From positions 8,132,152 to 8,196,151 of the forward strand of contig OY783218.1 in assembly GCA_963678705.1 (NCBI GenBank): 64,000 nt of DNA, read 5' to 3'. This DNA is from Panorpa germanica (lineage: Eukaryota; Arthropoda; Insecta; Mecoptera; Panorpidae). A program made the position numbers and the translations under genes. The notes beneath the pieces were generated by a model. It had not been told where the DNA came from. It did no database searches and saw only the letters and a list, made by a program, of their open reading frames with translations. Shown piece after piece: positions 36,683 through 48,820 of the stretch (position 1 is the first letter of the stretch; each line of letters begins with the position of its first letter).

Positions 36683-36939
36683 TATATATATGTCTCCAAT
36701 TTTATTAGGAATTGTAAATTTTAAACAAACTCATGTGTTGCTTCTAAAATTTAAAGATTATTTTGGTAATTTAAAAACATATTTTAATAATTACATTGTT
36801 TAACTTAAATCATACCTGAAATTTAAGGAAACAACATTTAAAATTTTATTATTTGTCAATAAATATAAATATATTGCCATAAATTGTCAATTCCTTTTTA
36901 TTTAATTTTATTACAATCTCACAATCTGCCCTTAACTAA

Positions 36940-37078
36940 CTAACTAAAAACGTGAATAAAACGACTCCATAAATCAACTGTGGTCGTTATTCCTACAGCG
37001 ACATCTATAGCGTTCACGAGTATATGTTTTCACTGTATCAACTAAAGAAATATAATTTCTTTACATATATATTTACAA
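36940..37078 (+). repeat. Fragment related to the interior of MITE M2
   Basis: Shares AACTAAAAACGTGA, GCGTTCA.GAGTATAT, TTTTCACTG and CAACTAAAGAAATATAATTT with 20549-20690. No M2 arms flank it. Confidence 0.5.
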
Positions 37079-38279
37079 CATGATATTAACATAACTTTAA
37101 ATATTATAATTTTAATTTGATAAAAAAGAATAATATTTATTTTATAACACGCTAAGCTTTCAGCTTCTGATTCTAGGTCATCTTCAGGTATATAATACAC
37201 AAAACACCTTGTTGGTGAATTTTTCCATTTTAAATGTTGGTCCACACGATTTAAGATTGTTGTTATTTAATAACCAACGTCAGTTTTTGTGATACAGTTT
37301 CTGTGTTTGAAACGTAAGTGATATATAAAATAAAAAAGTATACCTTTCGAGTTTATATATATTTATATGAAAACATAATTATAAAGTTGTGTTTGTTAAT
37401 GTATTACATATAATTATTAAAACACATGAAACAAGTTCTTATAATTTCACGCGAGCTTTCTCGATGGTGGAAACGCCGGATCATTGTAAATGAATTTCAT
37501 AAAAACATTTCAACATGTAATATAATACATAAAGTGTTTTCATTGCATGTTCATTATGAAACTCATCCAGGCATTAGTGGCGGTTGATATTACATTGTTA
37601 AAATAATACTTAATACATGGAATTCTACTTCGTTGTTATAAATCATGAAGTATAATCAAACTACAAACCATTTTGTAAACTAAAAAAAGAAAAACAAAAC
37701 AAGTTCGAGCAAGCACGGAAATGATAAATATTGTTGCCTTGCCACACATTGTCTGAGCTTAGCGTAGTAACATTGTGTAATACTGGTGCTACGTCTGGCT
37801 GGACTCGACTCCGACTCGGCTTCGGTTTTTGTGGTTATGTTTACTTTACGCTGACCATATTACCGTTAACAATGCATGCATTTTTGTGTTAATAAATTTT
37901 AAAAAGTATAAATTCACACATTATGATATTTTATTTAAAAATGAGTTTACAGATATTCGTTGCAAGAACGAAATCTGGCGATAATGGAGGGTGCATATTC
38001 GTATAAATAAAATACTCGTTAACTTTTAATGAGAAATTATTTAGTTTCATATAATGAGATTTATGCATACTATAATGTACTTTTATCTACTATATGTGTA
38101 TATGAAGTAATAGGACTGGTTTTATTTAATTTTATTCAAATAGAATGCAATTCAATATTATTTCTCTCTTTGGGAAGTCACAAAGTGCATGAAACGGTCA
38201 TTGTAACCTTCACACCAGAGCTGGCCATTTTAATGTGCCATTAGACCATTTTAAGAGTAGGTGCGGTGCCGTGATTAGG

Positions 38280-38500
38280 TTGAATATGGATTATACCTGG
38301 AGGAGATTGCAAAAGAAAAGAGAGCAAAAAGATGGATGGCGGAAATAAGGAGAAAGGTAAGACAGAAACATGGCAAATAAGAGACAACTTCAGTGGAATA
38401 TCAAGGAAAGATAGCTGACGGGAGATACAAAGAAGTGTGAGAGTGATCCAAGGCGAGATAAAGACAAAAGAGAAGAAGATACATTTCTTAAAAGAAGAAC
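38280..38500 (+). pseudogene. LINE 3' coding tail, polypurine family
   Basis: The plus strand reads EEIAKEKRAKRWMAEIRRK then stops; the KRWMAEI box is shared by the family. Only the last few dozen codons and some 3' purine-rich sequence remain. Confidence 0.5.
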
Positions 38501-38559
38501 TTAACTATATATATAATAGACTAACTAAACTAAGAAAATAATATAATGTAACTAAGAAT

Positions 38560-38800
38560 TAATATAGAACAAAACGAATATTGTGCAGTTATTAAAGGGA
38601 TGCAGTAAAGGGAAGAGGAGGATGGCGGAGATAGAGAAAAGGAGCGAGAAAAGAGAAGGAATGGCAGAGTAGAAACTGGTGGGAGAGTAGCAGGAAGATA
38701 GAAGCAGTAGGGCTTTAAATTTATCGGTTTTGTTTTTATTTTTCTTTTGGAAAGAGTGAGAATGGTTCGATATAATAAGGATCACAAATGTAATTAAGCA
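38560..38800 (+). pseudogene. LINE 3' coding tail, polypurine family (second adjacent copy)
   Basis: The plus strand contains CAGTTATTAAAGGGATGCAG then AGGATGGCGGAGATAGAGAA, encoding LLKG...KRWMAEIEK-like residues; very similar to 45240-45400 and to the reverse of 2760-3000. The minus-strand open frame at 38552-38860 is its shadow. Confidence 0.55.
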
Positions 38801-39092
38801 CAATGATATGCAATTTAATAATTTCAAGCAGAAGAATGTAGTGCATAATGGCAAAAACATTACAATAATAAATAATAGAATAAAACGTTAAATAAATACA
38901 ATGTGATATTCCATGCTCTGGTGCTTGGTTTCCGGGCAGTATTTAAACACTCGTCGAAGATTCGTCTCTAGTAAATAGAAATCATTTTCAATCGATTCCA
39001 AAAAGTCTAAACACCTTTCCCTTCTGATGTCGATTCGGACCTACGAAAAGTCTTTTGCTACCATTTTTGTAAAGATTTTTCTAATCACCAAT

Positions 39093-39347
39093 AATTTTAT
39101 AGGTTAATATAATGTAAGATTACATAATAAGAGTTATCTTTCGATTGTCGTATGTTTTCGGATATTAATAAAGAGTTTTGTGTAGAATGTTATCAAGTTA
39201 AAACTAAATTAATATATAACTAAAATATTTTTAATATCTTTTGCATTTATTTAATGGATATGTAACAAAATTAAGTTAAATTTCGGTAAACAATAAAACG
39301 TAACAAATATTACAAAGCTTAATATATAAGTTTACGTTTTGAGTTGA
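39093..39347 (+). repeat. Repeat family F, copy 3
   Basis: AATATAATGTAAGATTACAT, GCATTTATTTAATGGATATG, AATTTCGGTAAACAATAAAA, AAGTTTACGTTTTG in the family order. Confidence 0.55.
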
Positions 39348-39834
39348 GGAAGAAATCCTTTTAAAAAATAAAAGCTTCTAGAATAACTATAAAATAAGAT
39401 CCTTATAGATTAAATATTACTATGTTTTACCTAAGTATAAAATACTACACGAGTGAAAGATGAAGTATGTTGTATATTTAGGGGTTACTTTTAAATAATA
39501 AAAAAAGAAAAGGTGGTAATTCAGCAGATATTATTCTTCACATAATTTTCATGCCTTCACGTATCATTTTCAATAAAAGAATTTATGTACTATACGTTTT
39601 ATTAACCAATAAAAAAGTTTAACTGCATAACAAAAAACCCAATATTTAAAAAGCTCAACTTTTCTCAACAGCTTTTATAGAATTATCCTATTTCACCTAC
39701 AATAAACGAAATAAAAATAAAAATAGAATGTCTAGGTCTTCTCAATCAAAATTCAGTATGCAATACATATAATTGATAGCATTGTTTGAATTCAATGAAA
39801 CGAGCACAATAAACTATTTTTAACGATCACGTAT

Positions 39835-40100
39835 CCAGCCCATCCACCCTTTCTCCCTCTCTATCCACACCCGCACCCGCTACCAGTACCACTACTTCCG
39901 TCCGGCATCACGGGCTCAAAGAACGTCCGCTCTCTACAGCGCAATGCTTCTCGTGGATTGCATTCGAATTACGCTCGCGTCATCTGGACTGCTGCTGCTG
40001 CTGCTGATGATGCTGATGCTGGTGATGATGGTACATTGCTCTTAATGCTTGGATGGTCCGTTACATTGCTGAACCTGTCAATGGAGCAAAGGCCTACTCT
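39835..40100 (+). other. GC-richer island with a CTG tract and a leader-like short ORF
   Basis: A block of clearly higher GC than its surroundings. From an ATG at 39944 a 33-codon frame to TAA (40043-40045) encodes a hydrophobic run (GLLLLLLMMLMLVMM after a basic N-terminal part) resembling a signal peptide; possible donors GTGATG or GTACAT are weak. The CTG tract alone gives leucines, so this may be chance. A first exon, a conserved non-coding element, or repeat-driven hydrophobicity are all possible. The two Ig exons lie upstream, so it cannot be their leader. Confidence 0.3.
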
Positions 40101-40224
40101 GTATTCACGTTCTGCCAACATGATAGCTCAAATTTAGATGATGAATTCGGTAATATTAGATTCAATATCACTATTTCAGAACATGTAACTATTATGTTTT
40201 TAAATAGTTGCCGCTAAACACAGT

Positions 40225-40665
40225 TAAATATCATTTGCACTCACTGCTTTAATTTAATTTTGTATTTTATATTTAATTTAAATTGTTTAGCATACGGCAA
40301 TACGCGTAATCCTTTACAGTGCCATTTTTAATTTCATTTATTTTTTAACTTATCTTAGTTTTTTTAGAATCTTACAAGGTCCAATGTCTTAAATTAAAAA
40401 TATTAAATTAAGAAAAACTATATTATATTATAACCTCCAAAATGTGACAATCTGTCAAAATGCAGTAGAATTTATATTTAAAAGAAGTTTAATGTCAGTA
40501 TATCAAAAATAAAGAAATAAAAACAATTTCTAATACTAATTGTTATTAAAAACTATTTCACCTTCAATTTTGTCCTTCAACTATCGAACTGTCAAAATTT
40601 ATAATACTAAGGACGCATGCCCATCAACTAAATTAACTAAACTCAAATATAAACACGAATGTGAC
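40225..40665 (+). repeat. Dispersed repeat family H, copy 2
   Basis: Second copy of 8617-9055, same orientation, with an extra block of about 25 bp around ACAAGGTCCAATGTCTTAAA. Non-coding. Confidence 0.6.
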
Positions 40666-41936
40666 AAGAAATGCCAATAGTAAGTTAAATATCAAAACAG
40701 TAAATAGAAATGATGCTTTACATGTATTTAAATTAATTAACTTTAAATTAAAAAGTTATTTTTACGTAAGAAATGTTATCAACAATGCTATTTTGTTAAA
40801 TAAAATAATTATAATAATAATAATAATATATAACGTTTTGTGACCTATTACAATTTAAAAAATTATATTACAATCATAAAAACTGTTTTAGGACTACCAC
40901 TATAATCTTCGTGCTAGACACAAATGTAAACTTATGTATAAGTTAACGTAATTTTTACCTAACGATACGTTTCTTTATTTACCAAAGCTTAACATAACTT
41001 GTTCACATTATTACTAAATAAATGTAAAACACTTTAAAATTAAAAATCTTTTACTGACATATTAGTTTAATATGTACCTTTATATAAAAAGCTTTATAAA
41101 CGTAAATTTGTACCTTACAATATTTATATCAAATGTAAACTAGCTTATGTTCAATAAACCATAAATTTATATAATTGTGCTCAGTTGGTAATTATATAAT
41201 GGCACATGACAGTGTACGACAAAGCTTTATTCATAAATTTGCTGAAAGATTTTGACACTTATTTTCACGTGGATGATAAATAATTAAAATTAATTTCAAA
41301 GCTGCCAACATTAATAAAAATAAAAGTTTTTAATTTCAGAAAATGTGACATAATTTTCTAATTCTAAATTTACATTTATATTAATAAGAAACAAACGGCA
41401 AGGCGATGGTGCGGTATAACGAATGTAAACTTCGTATAACAACGAAGAGCTTTTGTTTTGTAGAACGGAGTTCTAAACCTTATTATTAAACTTTGGTTAT
41501 TTTCTGAAAAAGAAAAACGGTATTACAAGAAATACTGCATTACATTCGATGTTCACGTAGAACTCATTTGCGTTGCCTGAGGCTATTGCAGCGAGCTCCT
41601 ACATCATTCTTAAACGTGCAATAATATTTCTCGTGGAAAATGGAGGTGATTTATACACCGGGTAAATAGTTAAGGCAATGTATGTACAAGTACAATGTAC
41701 AATGATGAGAGTTACCAAGTATTTTCAGTGAGAACTTAGTACATTCAGTTATAAAAGATGGCGACACCTTAAGGTGTTACATACGCCGAAAAAAAGGTGT
41801 TAGAAACGTAGTTTACAATTAAAATAATTACAGAATACAAAATAATTATTGAAAATACCATAATGAGCTAATAACAACCATTATTTCTGTGTCTAATTGT
41901 TACTCTTAAAATACAAAACTTAAATTATATTTATTT
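40666..41936. other. Non-coding stretch
   Basis: AT-rich with no recognisable exon or terminal repeat. Confidence 0.5.
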
Positions 41937-42815
41937 CAAGTTTATTTAACATAAAAAGTTTACTAGTTATATTCTCGTAACATTTGTTAGGTTGACATAA
42001 TGCAAAGTTATATTACAATTACAATCTTATTAAATATTAAAATTACTGCGGGATATAACCTAGGTGTTGAAATCGTAGTAATATGAGTTAGTTTAGTTAA
42101 TATTTTTTGTATTTATTTACTGATGATATAAAAAAGTAATATATATTGGATAAAGTGGGTTACTAGAACCTCAAATGTTCAATTATTTTTTAATAACTCC
42201 TTATATGTTAAGAGATATTAACAATTAAAAAAGTCATTTTGTCTCTTTAATTATTAAAGGGATTCAACGTTATACACATTCCAAGTGCATGTGACATCAC
42301 AATCCTTGTGTAAGGTTGCCAACTTTACAGCTCATAAATCTCTGCTATATGTATTTATATATCAAAATATCAAATGTTATTTACAGCTATTTCAAGGAAC
42401 AATTATATTTAAATATTATGTCTGCCTTAGCAGGGTTAAATAAAATAAAAACTTATTATTCTTTGATTTAACTTGATTATTTCGACTACCAACAGCTACA
42501 GAACATTACCACAGCACTGACCTACTCAACAAATAACTGACGTTAAAATGCATTTCACGTCATACAAATATGGCCGACCATCTCTAGCGCTAAAACTACA
42601 ATTCAAACTTTTAATTGCTATATCTCCGTCAACATTTAGATATTTAATAAAATAGACACATCAATACACATTTATTAACATCAATTTCAATCAACAATTG
42701 AAAAATCGACCACTAAAAAATGAGGACACAAGCCCATTATGTTAATAAAAAATAAGAGTAGACGAAAATTATTACGTTAAATAATACAAGACGTTACGTT
42801 TTGTGTTTAGAGACA
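41937..42815 (+). repeat. Repeat family F, copy 4, split by element G
   Basis: The head (41937-42120) carries AAGTTTATTTAACATAAAAA and GTATTTATTTACTGATGATA; the tail (42771-42815) carries ATTACGTTAAATAATACAAG and GTTTTGTGTTTAG. The two halves are separated exactly by element G (42150-42740). Confidence 0.55.
42150..42740 (-). mobile_element. Dispersed element G, copy 2
   Basis: 591 bp, reverse complement of 6222-6808, starting ATAAAGTGGGTTACTAGAAC and ending CACAAGCCCATTAT. Alignable end to end with few indels. Confidence 0.65.
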
Positions 42816-43728
42816 ATTCTTTATTAATAAAATGTTTTTTTGTGTTAGAGGCACTTTGCTATTATGCCCCTTACAATCGCCACTGCATTTTTATAACAAC
42901 TATCAATATTATGTTATAAATTACCTATTACTAATTAAATATTATAAAATGATTAAATAAATATCAAATTTCATGAAACAAATGTTGTAATTAAAATTAG
43001 TCCACCAAACTAATTTTATGGTTTTAATCATAATTAGTGCATCATGATGGGTTCATGACCCACGTGACCACAAGATAAAACCAATATATTTATTTCATAT
43101 GAATACCATTTTACAAATCGATGATTTCCATTGTATAGGATTTTCATGAATTTAGAAACCATAGAAATATTATAAATTACATTAAATGCTTCCTGTTATT
43201 ATTATTATTTATTTATTTCATTACGATTATTAATCCACAGGTGTATTGTCTGATTATTTACATAGGAATTTATTTTAATTAAATTAAATTAAATATATAA
43301 ATCTTTTATATTGAATTTATATTTTTATTGTAAAAATTAATTGGATTTTCAAGGTACAGTACGTGCTATAAGTACTCGCTACTGTAATACTGTTAATCCA
43401 CAGTTACGCTTTATTATCCACAAGTTATGAACATTTTTTTTTAATAATATCATTAAATAAATGCAAAACAAACTTAAAATCATAAATCAATCAAAATCAA
43501 TTCAGTGACTCTTTAAATTTCCCGCGCAGCTCCCTTCAATTACTATCTATTAATAGATTACTGTGAAATTTTGAGCAAGCTACATCATTTAGTTTGTGTT
43601 TAACAGCCATAGCGCGAGGAATCTTTTCCTGTAAGACTTTTCCTGTAAGAAACAGACGCCTATTTTGTCAGCCTTGAGGAAACCTATTATTTGAAAGTAA
43701 TAAAAAAATGGGGAAAACGTTGGGCTAC

Positions 43729-43780
43729 ATGTATCGAGCTTAAAGAAGACTATGTTGATAAATAAAGCGCTTTTTGGCGA
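43729..43780 (+). other. Related empty site for MITE P1 copy A
   Basis: Reads ATGTATCGAGCTTAAAGAAG then ACTATGTTGAT..ATAAAGCGCTTTTT. The first 11 bases match the left flank of copy A (14432-14442) and the part after TTAA matches its right flank (15097-15135), with a single TTAA (43740-43743) at the junction. Confidence 0.85.
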
Positions 43781-44928
43781 AAGAAATATCTTTTATTGAG
43801 AAATGCAGCACTTTTTCAAAAAGGAAGTTACCCTCGTGGGTAAATTCGGTCCTGCTTTGAAACACTATACGAGTATGCTTTCTACTCGCTGCTCCTCTCT
43901 CTCTCTCTCTCGTCGAATACCTTCATTGAAGATATTTGTATAACGCAGAACATGCACATGTGGTTCGAACGAACTTCTGAATCAATTTGACAGACGACAA
44001 AGGCAAACATGATGTGACAGTTGCCTATAACAAGGCGGCTGTCAATTAGGAAAAATACCAACGAAGCTTGTCAGAAGATAGACGGTGGGATGCCGACGCC
44101 AATGAAAGAATTCCAAAGAGGTAGAGGTACCAGTAAGAGGAATATTGACTTGTACAAAAATGAACTGTCACTTGAATTTAAAAATCCATCTACGCGAAAT
44201 GTGACATGCGATTATAATGAACTGGGAATTTATTTAAAATTCACTTTTTTTTTTTTTAAATGACAATTAATTTTGTGAGTGAAGTGAAAATGGATATCTT
44301 AAAGCTTATTCAAATATTTATTGAAGAACAGTAGAGGACTGAGCGTCAGATCGCGTGCCTCCATTAATATAATATTGACAAGACTCTACTTTTCTGATTA
44401 TCTCTGCTAAATAGTTATATCTATTTTTAAGTAATTGATACAGCATAGGGTAAATAACAAAACGTAACGTTACGTAGATAAGATTATGTTACGTAGATTA
44501 TATTCGCTAATCAATATCCTTTTTATAGCTCTCACTCTACAACTGCTTTATTGCGATTTGCTTTTTTAATATTTATTTAAGTGCATCAACTTTCAACAGT
44601 TATTAGCACTTAAAACAATATATACATTTATAAACATTTGCAACATAATTTACAACTTATAGACACGAGTATGGGTACTTAAAATAAAGAGATTAAATTA
44701 GTTTTATTGATAAAGTCAATAAGGTCTTTCAGACTTTCCCTATTAAAGAAATTTCTATTATAATGTTTTTTAATACACCACTGTATGTCATACATCTGTA
44801 TTTATAATATGGTTTATGCATCTTGACGTCAAACGGGTAATGGACCATCGACACTCAGAGTTGTATATTTCCAAACCTTTCAAGATAAATGCATATACGT
44901 AGCAACGCAAATGCTATCGGTTGTTTTT

Positions 44929-45160
44929 ATTATTCCATTGAGTGCGAAATGATGACAGAGGAAAACATTGCATACACACCGTATAATAAACGTACATATA
45001 ATACGGAACACAATACATACATATAATAGTACAGACGTACAGTGGTGTATTCTTAATTAATAAAGAAGATGAAATAAACCGCCAGTTTATATCAAAAACT
45101 CGAATACACCCTACTGAAAAGTCGACGTCGCAATGTAGTAACCTGCAAAAGTGACCTAAC
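44929..45160. repeat. Dispersed repeat family I, copy 1
   Basis: Shares with 48330-48440 the words TACGTACAGTGGTGTATT-like, ATTAATAAA, ACTACACCCT/ATACACCCT and GCAATGT. Degenerate pair, non-coding. Confidence 0.4.
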
Positions 45161-45229
45161 ATAAAAAACAATAAATAGGTTACAATTTTCTACCTTATAT
45201 ATATATATATATATATATAGGTACGTATA

Positions 45230-45480
45230 TATATAATGAGGGAGACAGTGAATGAAAGAGGTAGATGGCAGAGATAGAGAGAAGGAGCGATGAAAGAGAA
45301 GGAATGGCAGAGTAGAAACAGGAGGGAGAGAGCAGTAGTGGTTTAGGTTTATATATTTTGTTTTTAATTTTCTTTTTGGAAGAAGAAAGAATGAGTAGAT
45401 GGAATGAAAAACACAAGTGAAGTGTAATTAATAACAATGATATGTTATTTTATAATTTAAGGCGGAACAATGTAGTGTCT
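45230..45480 (+). pseudogene. LINE 3' coding tail, polypurine family
   Basis: GAAAGAGGTAGATGGCAGAG and AGAGAAGGAATGGCAGAGTA match 38600-38670 and, reversed, 2900-2960. The minus-strand frame in this region is a shadow. Confidence 0.5.
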
Positions 45481-45924
45481 AATTAGCTTATAGTAAGCTA
45501 GCAACTTTGATCCTGCACTGTATGACAATCTTTTATCCGGAAACAGATAATTTAAAGGTAACCGCTATATAATCATGTGTTTTTTTAATTTTATTACATC
45601 ATAATTCAAAGTTTCTTTAACTAGCTTACCGCTAAGTAATTCTCCTCCATTCTTTATACGTCCGGACCTGCATGAATACTACACGCGAAAATGAAGAAGA
45701 ACAAGCTTGCATGTTCAGCCTTTATACAAACAGAGCAATGTGTATAGAATGTTCGTTCAGGCATTCAACAGTCTATCGTCTATCTCTCACACAAAGCTCA
45801 AAGCTCCGAGCTTTGTACATTTAATGCATTGCTATGATAAAGGACTTAGAAGACCAGGAAAATTTAAACACAGCGTACTAGAAAACTACACCGTTGGTAT
45901 AGAAATAGAAGGCATTGGTTTAGT

Positions 45925-46005
45925 TCGTTTAGAATTAGAACTTAGCTTAAAAATAGCTTAAAAATTTAGCTTAGAAATTAGCTTAGAAATTAGCTTAAAA
46001 ATATC
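45925..46005 (+). repeat. Short tandem repeat (TTAGCTTAGAAA)n
   Basis: Units of TTAGCTTAGAAA and TAGCTTAAAAA repeated about five times. Confidence 0.8.
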
Positions 46006-46009
46006 TGAA

Positions 46010-47890
46010 TCAATGAAACTTCAGATCGGTAGAACACACTCAGAAAGTTTGCAGTGTATTAAACACAAAATTTATAAGATAATTATTATCATATGTAGTA
46101 TTCTATATGAATATGGTCTTAGTGAGGGAATACTTCTATGTTCATCGCAATAAACGAGATTATTCTATATTCTATGTGCCATTGTCTGTCTGCACCGTTT
46201 GTTTTTATCTGCAGAAGCTGCGGTATTATATTCTATTCAATAAATGCAACGGGATTAGTATGTGTAATAAGTATGTGTAAGATTTAACAGCAGTGTTATC
46301 GATCTGGCAGATGAATAAACTGTTAAAAAGTAATAATCTCGTGATATGAGATGTACAGACAATACTCTACTGATAGGTATTATTCTGTGTAGATAATTTA
46401 AATTAAATCTTCATATCTGTACAATAGAATTGTTGTTTATAAATTTTTTATGCCGGTTTCACACTAGAGATACAGTTTTGTTGTCAAAAAACAAAACAAA
46501 ATCATGTTTTGTTTTATTTTAATACAGTTCTGTTTTTTGAAAAACAGACTGGTTTCGTTTTAGTGTTTTTCAGTGGTGATATTTATATTTTATTTCTAAC
46601 ACTTTAATTTAGTACAATCTCTGTGATTAATAATGGAGCATAATACCTCCCAAACATTACCGCAATGACGGTTTTATGTTCACAGCTCAAAAATGGCGCG
46701 AAATTTAAAATGATACGTTTTATTTAAAGACCCTATATGTGATATTACAAAAATTAATGTAATTGAAATTGAAATGGTTTCGTCCGCTGAAGATTTAGGT
46801 GCGTTTTTCATTGTTCTTAAAACTGAGCATGTTCTAGACGTTGTCCTCTTCTTGTTGTGTTCATCCTTTGTAAACTTGTACGTAACAAAAATAGCACAAA
46901 ACCAAACTGTGTGTGATTAGAATTTTTTTTAAATTAAGTCTGGATTTTGCTTATAACTGCAGTGGACTCCTGTTGGTTCATACTAAACTTTACTACTGTA
47001 AGAATCTATTAACCTTCAGTTCCTTTATACATAAAGTTAAAAAATAAGGTTCTAATGACTGTTCGAACGCCAACAAAATGTTGTGCCTCACTGGTCCATT
47101 CCATTCGGTCATATCCCTCAGGATACATGTTTCAACTCATCCCCTTTTCCTGGAACATAATACAAATACCAACTAACTTACAATATGCTAATTATCCCAA
47201 ACATTTTTTTATAAATTTTCTATATTTCTTATTTTCCATTTTTCTAGTTGGATAAGAAAACATGTATTTCTGCTTATAATATTAGAAATTAAAATTTATT
47301 CAGTTTGAAACATTTTAAAAGTACAAGATACTTTTGAAAATATTTATGCATATTTTATATTTAAAGTTGTAAAATACCCTGGATAACTTTTACAAGAAGG
47401 TACATTATTATAAGCCAGCTAAAGTCAAAAATGAATTCTATTCTCTTAAGACAACATATCTTGGAACAACTTTAAACACCTACTACTCGTATTTTAATAA
47501 AGATACTTTTTAAATTCTGTTTGTTAACAATTTTATAAATAATTTAAGTTAGAAAGTATTTGTTTATTAAAAGAATATTCTTTATATAACGGACCAAGCG
47601 ACTGGGCTTAAAAGAATAGGGCGGAAAATGTAGCATGACAAAGGTTTGTTCATAATAACTTAAAAGATTGTTCTGATTTGCAATCTCCAGATGTCTTAGG
47701 TCGCTCTCACACTATTACTTACAACGACTACTTTTTGAGTACGGTGTATTTGAGTTTTTTGTATTCATATTTTTTTTGTAATAATATGTCAGGTATGCTA
47801 AAAAAAAGCACCTATGCTAAAAATGAAAATTAACCTAGATAAGAAATAGTCGTTCAGTGCAGGCTATATCTATGAATGACAATTAAAAAC
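46010..47890. other. Non-coding stretch
   Basis: AT-rich; a short symmetrical run around 46480-46560 (ACAAAACAAAATCATGTTTT) is low-complexity. Nothing else seen. Confidence 0.5.
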
Positions 47891-47894
47891 GTTG

Positions 47895-48200
47895 TGGTAG
47901 CTTTAACACACTGTCTTTTTAGTCTATTAAAGTCAGACGTATGTTTATCTAGTAAATTCACAGCTAGATAGTTTGGATTTGGATTGTTTAGTCGCTGCTG
48001 GTATCTTTGTCTGAATTTGTTAATTTTTCTTTCACAGTTGTAATGTTGAAGTCATGGTTGATAAATTTGTTGCTTATGAACCATGGAATATCTATAATGG
48101 TCCTTACTGTCCTTGACTGAAATGTTTCTAGTATTTCTATGTTTGGAACACTAGATGTTCCCCAGAGTTCAATGTCGTAACTCTGATACAGGTTTCACTA
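47895..48200 (-). pseudogene. Jockey-like LINE reverse transcriptase C-terminus, frameshifted
   Basis: The minus strand reads ELWGTSSVPNIEILETFQSR then TVRTIIDIPWFISN..INHDF.ITTVKEK; after a one-base shift it continues FRQRYQQRLNNPNPNYLAVN and LLDKHTSDFNRLKRQ. These are the jockey C-terminal blocks also seen at 17415-17830, but the residue differences indicate another lineage. Upstream reverse transcriptase is absent. Confidence 0.8.
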
Positions 48201-48329
48201 TCGTTTTAATGCTGCTCGTATTAATTACCTCTTCTTCTTACTGATCTCTGTGTCTGCATTGCTTTCCCTCTCACCGTTTTCCCGTCGATCGTTTCTTTGA
48301 TGTCAAGACGTACGAACCGTATTATGAAC

Positions 48330-48440
48330 ACGGAATTACGCAATACGTACAGTGGTGTATTAATAAACAATAAAGGAGAAACTTCCTCTCATAATAATGC
48401 GACTACACCCTGAAAATGCAGGAAAACGATTGCAATGTGA
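48330..48440. repeat. Dispersed repeat family I, copy 2
   Basis: See 44929-45160: AATACGTACAGTGGTGTATT, AATAAACAATAAAGGAGAAA, GACTACACCCTGAAAATGCA. Confidence 0.4.
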
Positions 48441-48514
48441 TATTGCAATCTCTCTTAGTCACGATTTTTCTCTCTTTGAAGACCCCTTTACATGTGACGT
48501 AATTAATGTATTTT

Positions 48515-48820
48515 ACTGCCTTTTTTAAATATAGTTTCTCGTGCTTCCTAGACACGTAGCCTTTTATCGCTCCTAATATTGCTCTGCTTCTTCTTATACT
48601 TTATATTCAGACAACAAGAATGATCTATTCATGGCTAATGCTGTTATAAATTTGTTTCTCAATCAAAAAGGCGGTGTTAACAGGAAGCGTCTGCGAAGTC
48701 TGTAGCACCGACCTTTGGAGTCCATTTCTTGCCATTGCTGTATTTTTACATTGCCGCAGAATGCGGTCAGAATCTGCCTCCTCTTCACCACATTCGCAAT
48801 TAGGGATTTTACTGTCTTCT
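48515..48820 (-). pseudogene. LINE 3' end, family L1, second copy
   Basis: Closely similar to 30135-30460 throughout: CECGEEEADS, then RILRQCKNTAMARNGLQRSV; the frame breaks soon after FLIEKQ. The histidine of the zinc motif is replaced, and the copy is 5' truncated about 20 bases earlier than its sister. Confidence 0.7.

Noticed and set aside
39975-40030. Glutamine/histidine-rich frame on the minus strand opposite the CTG run
   Set aside because: It is short and stops soon; produced by the trinucleotide repeat.
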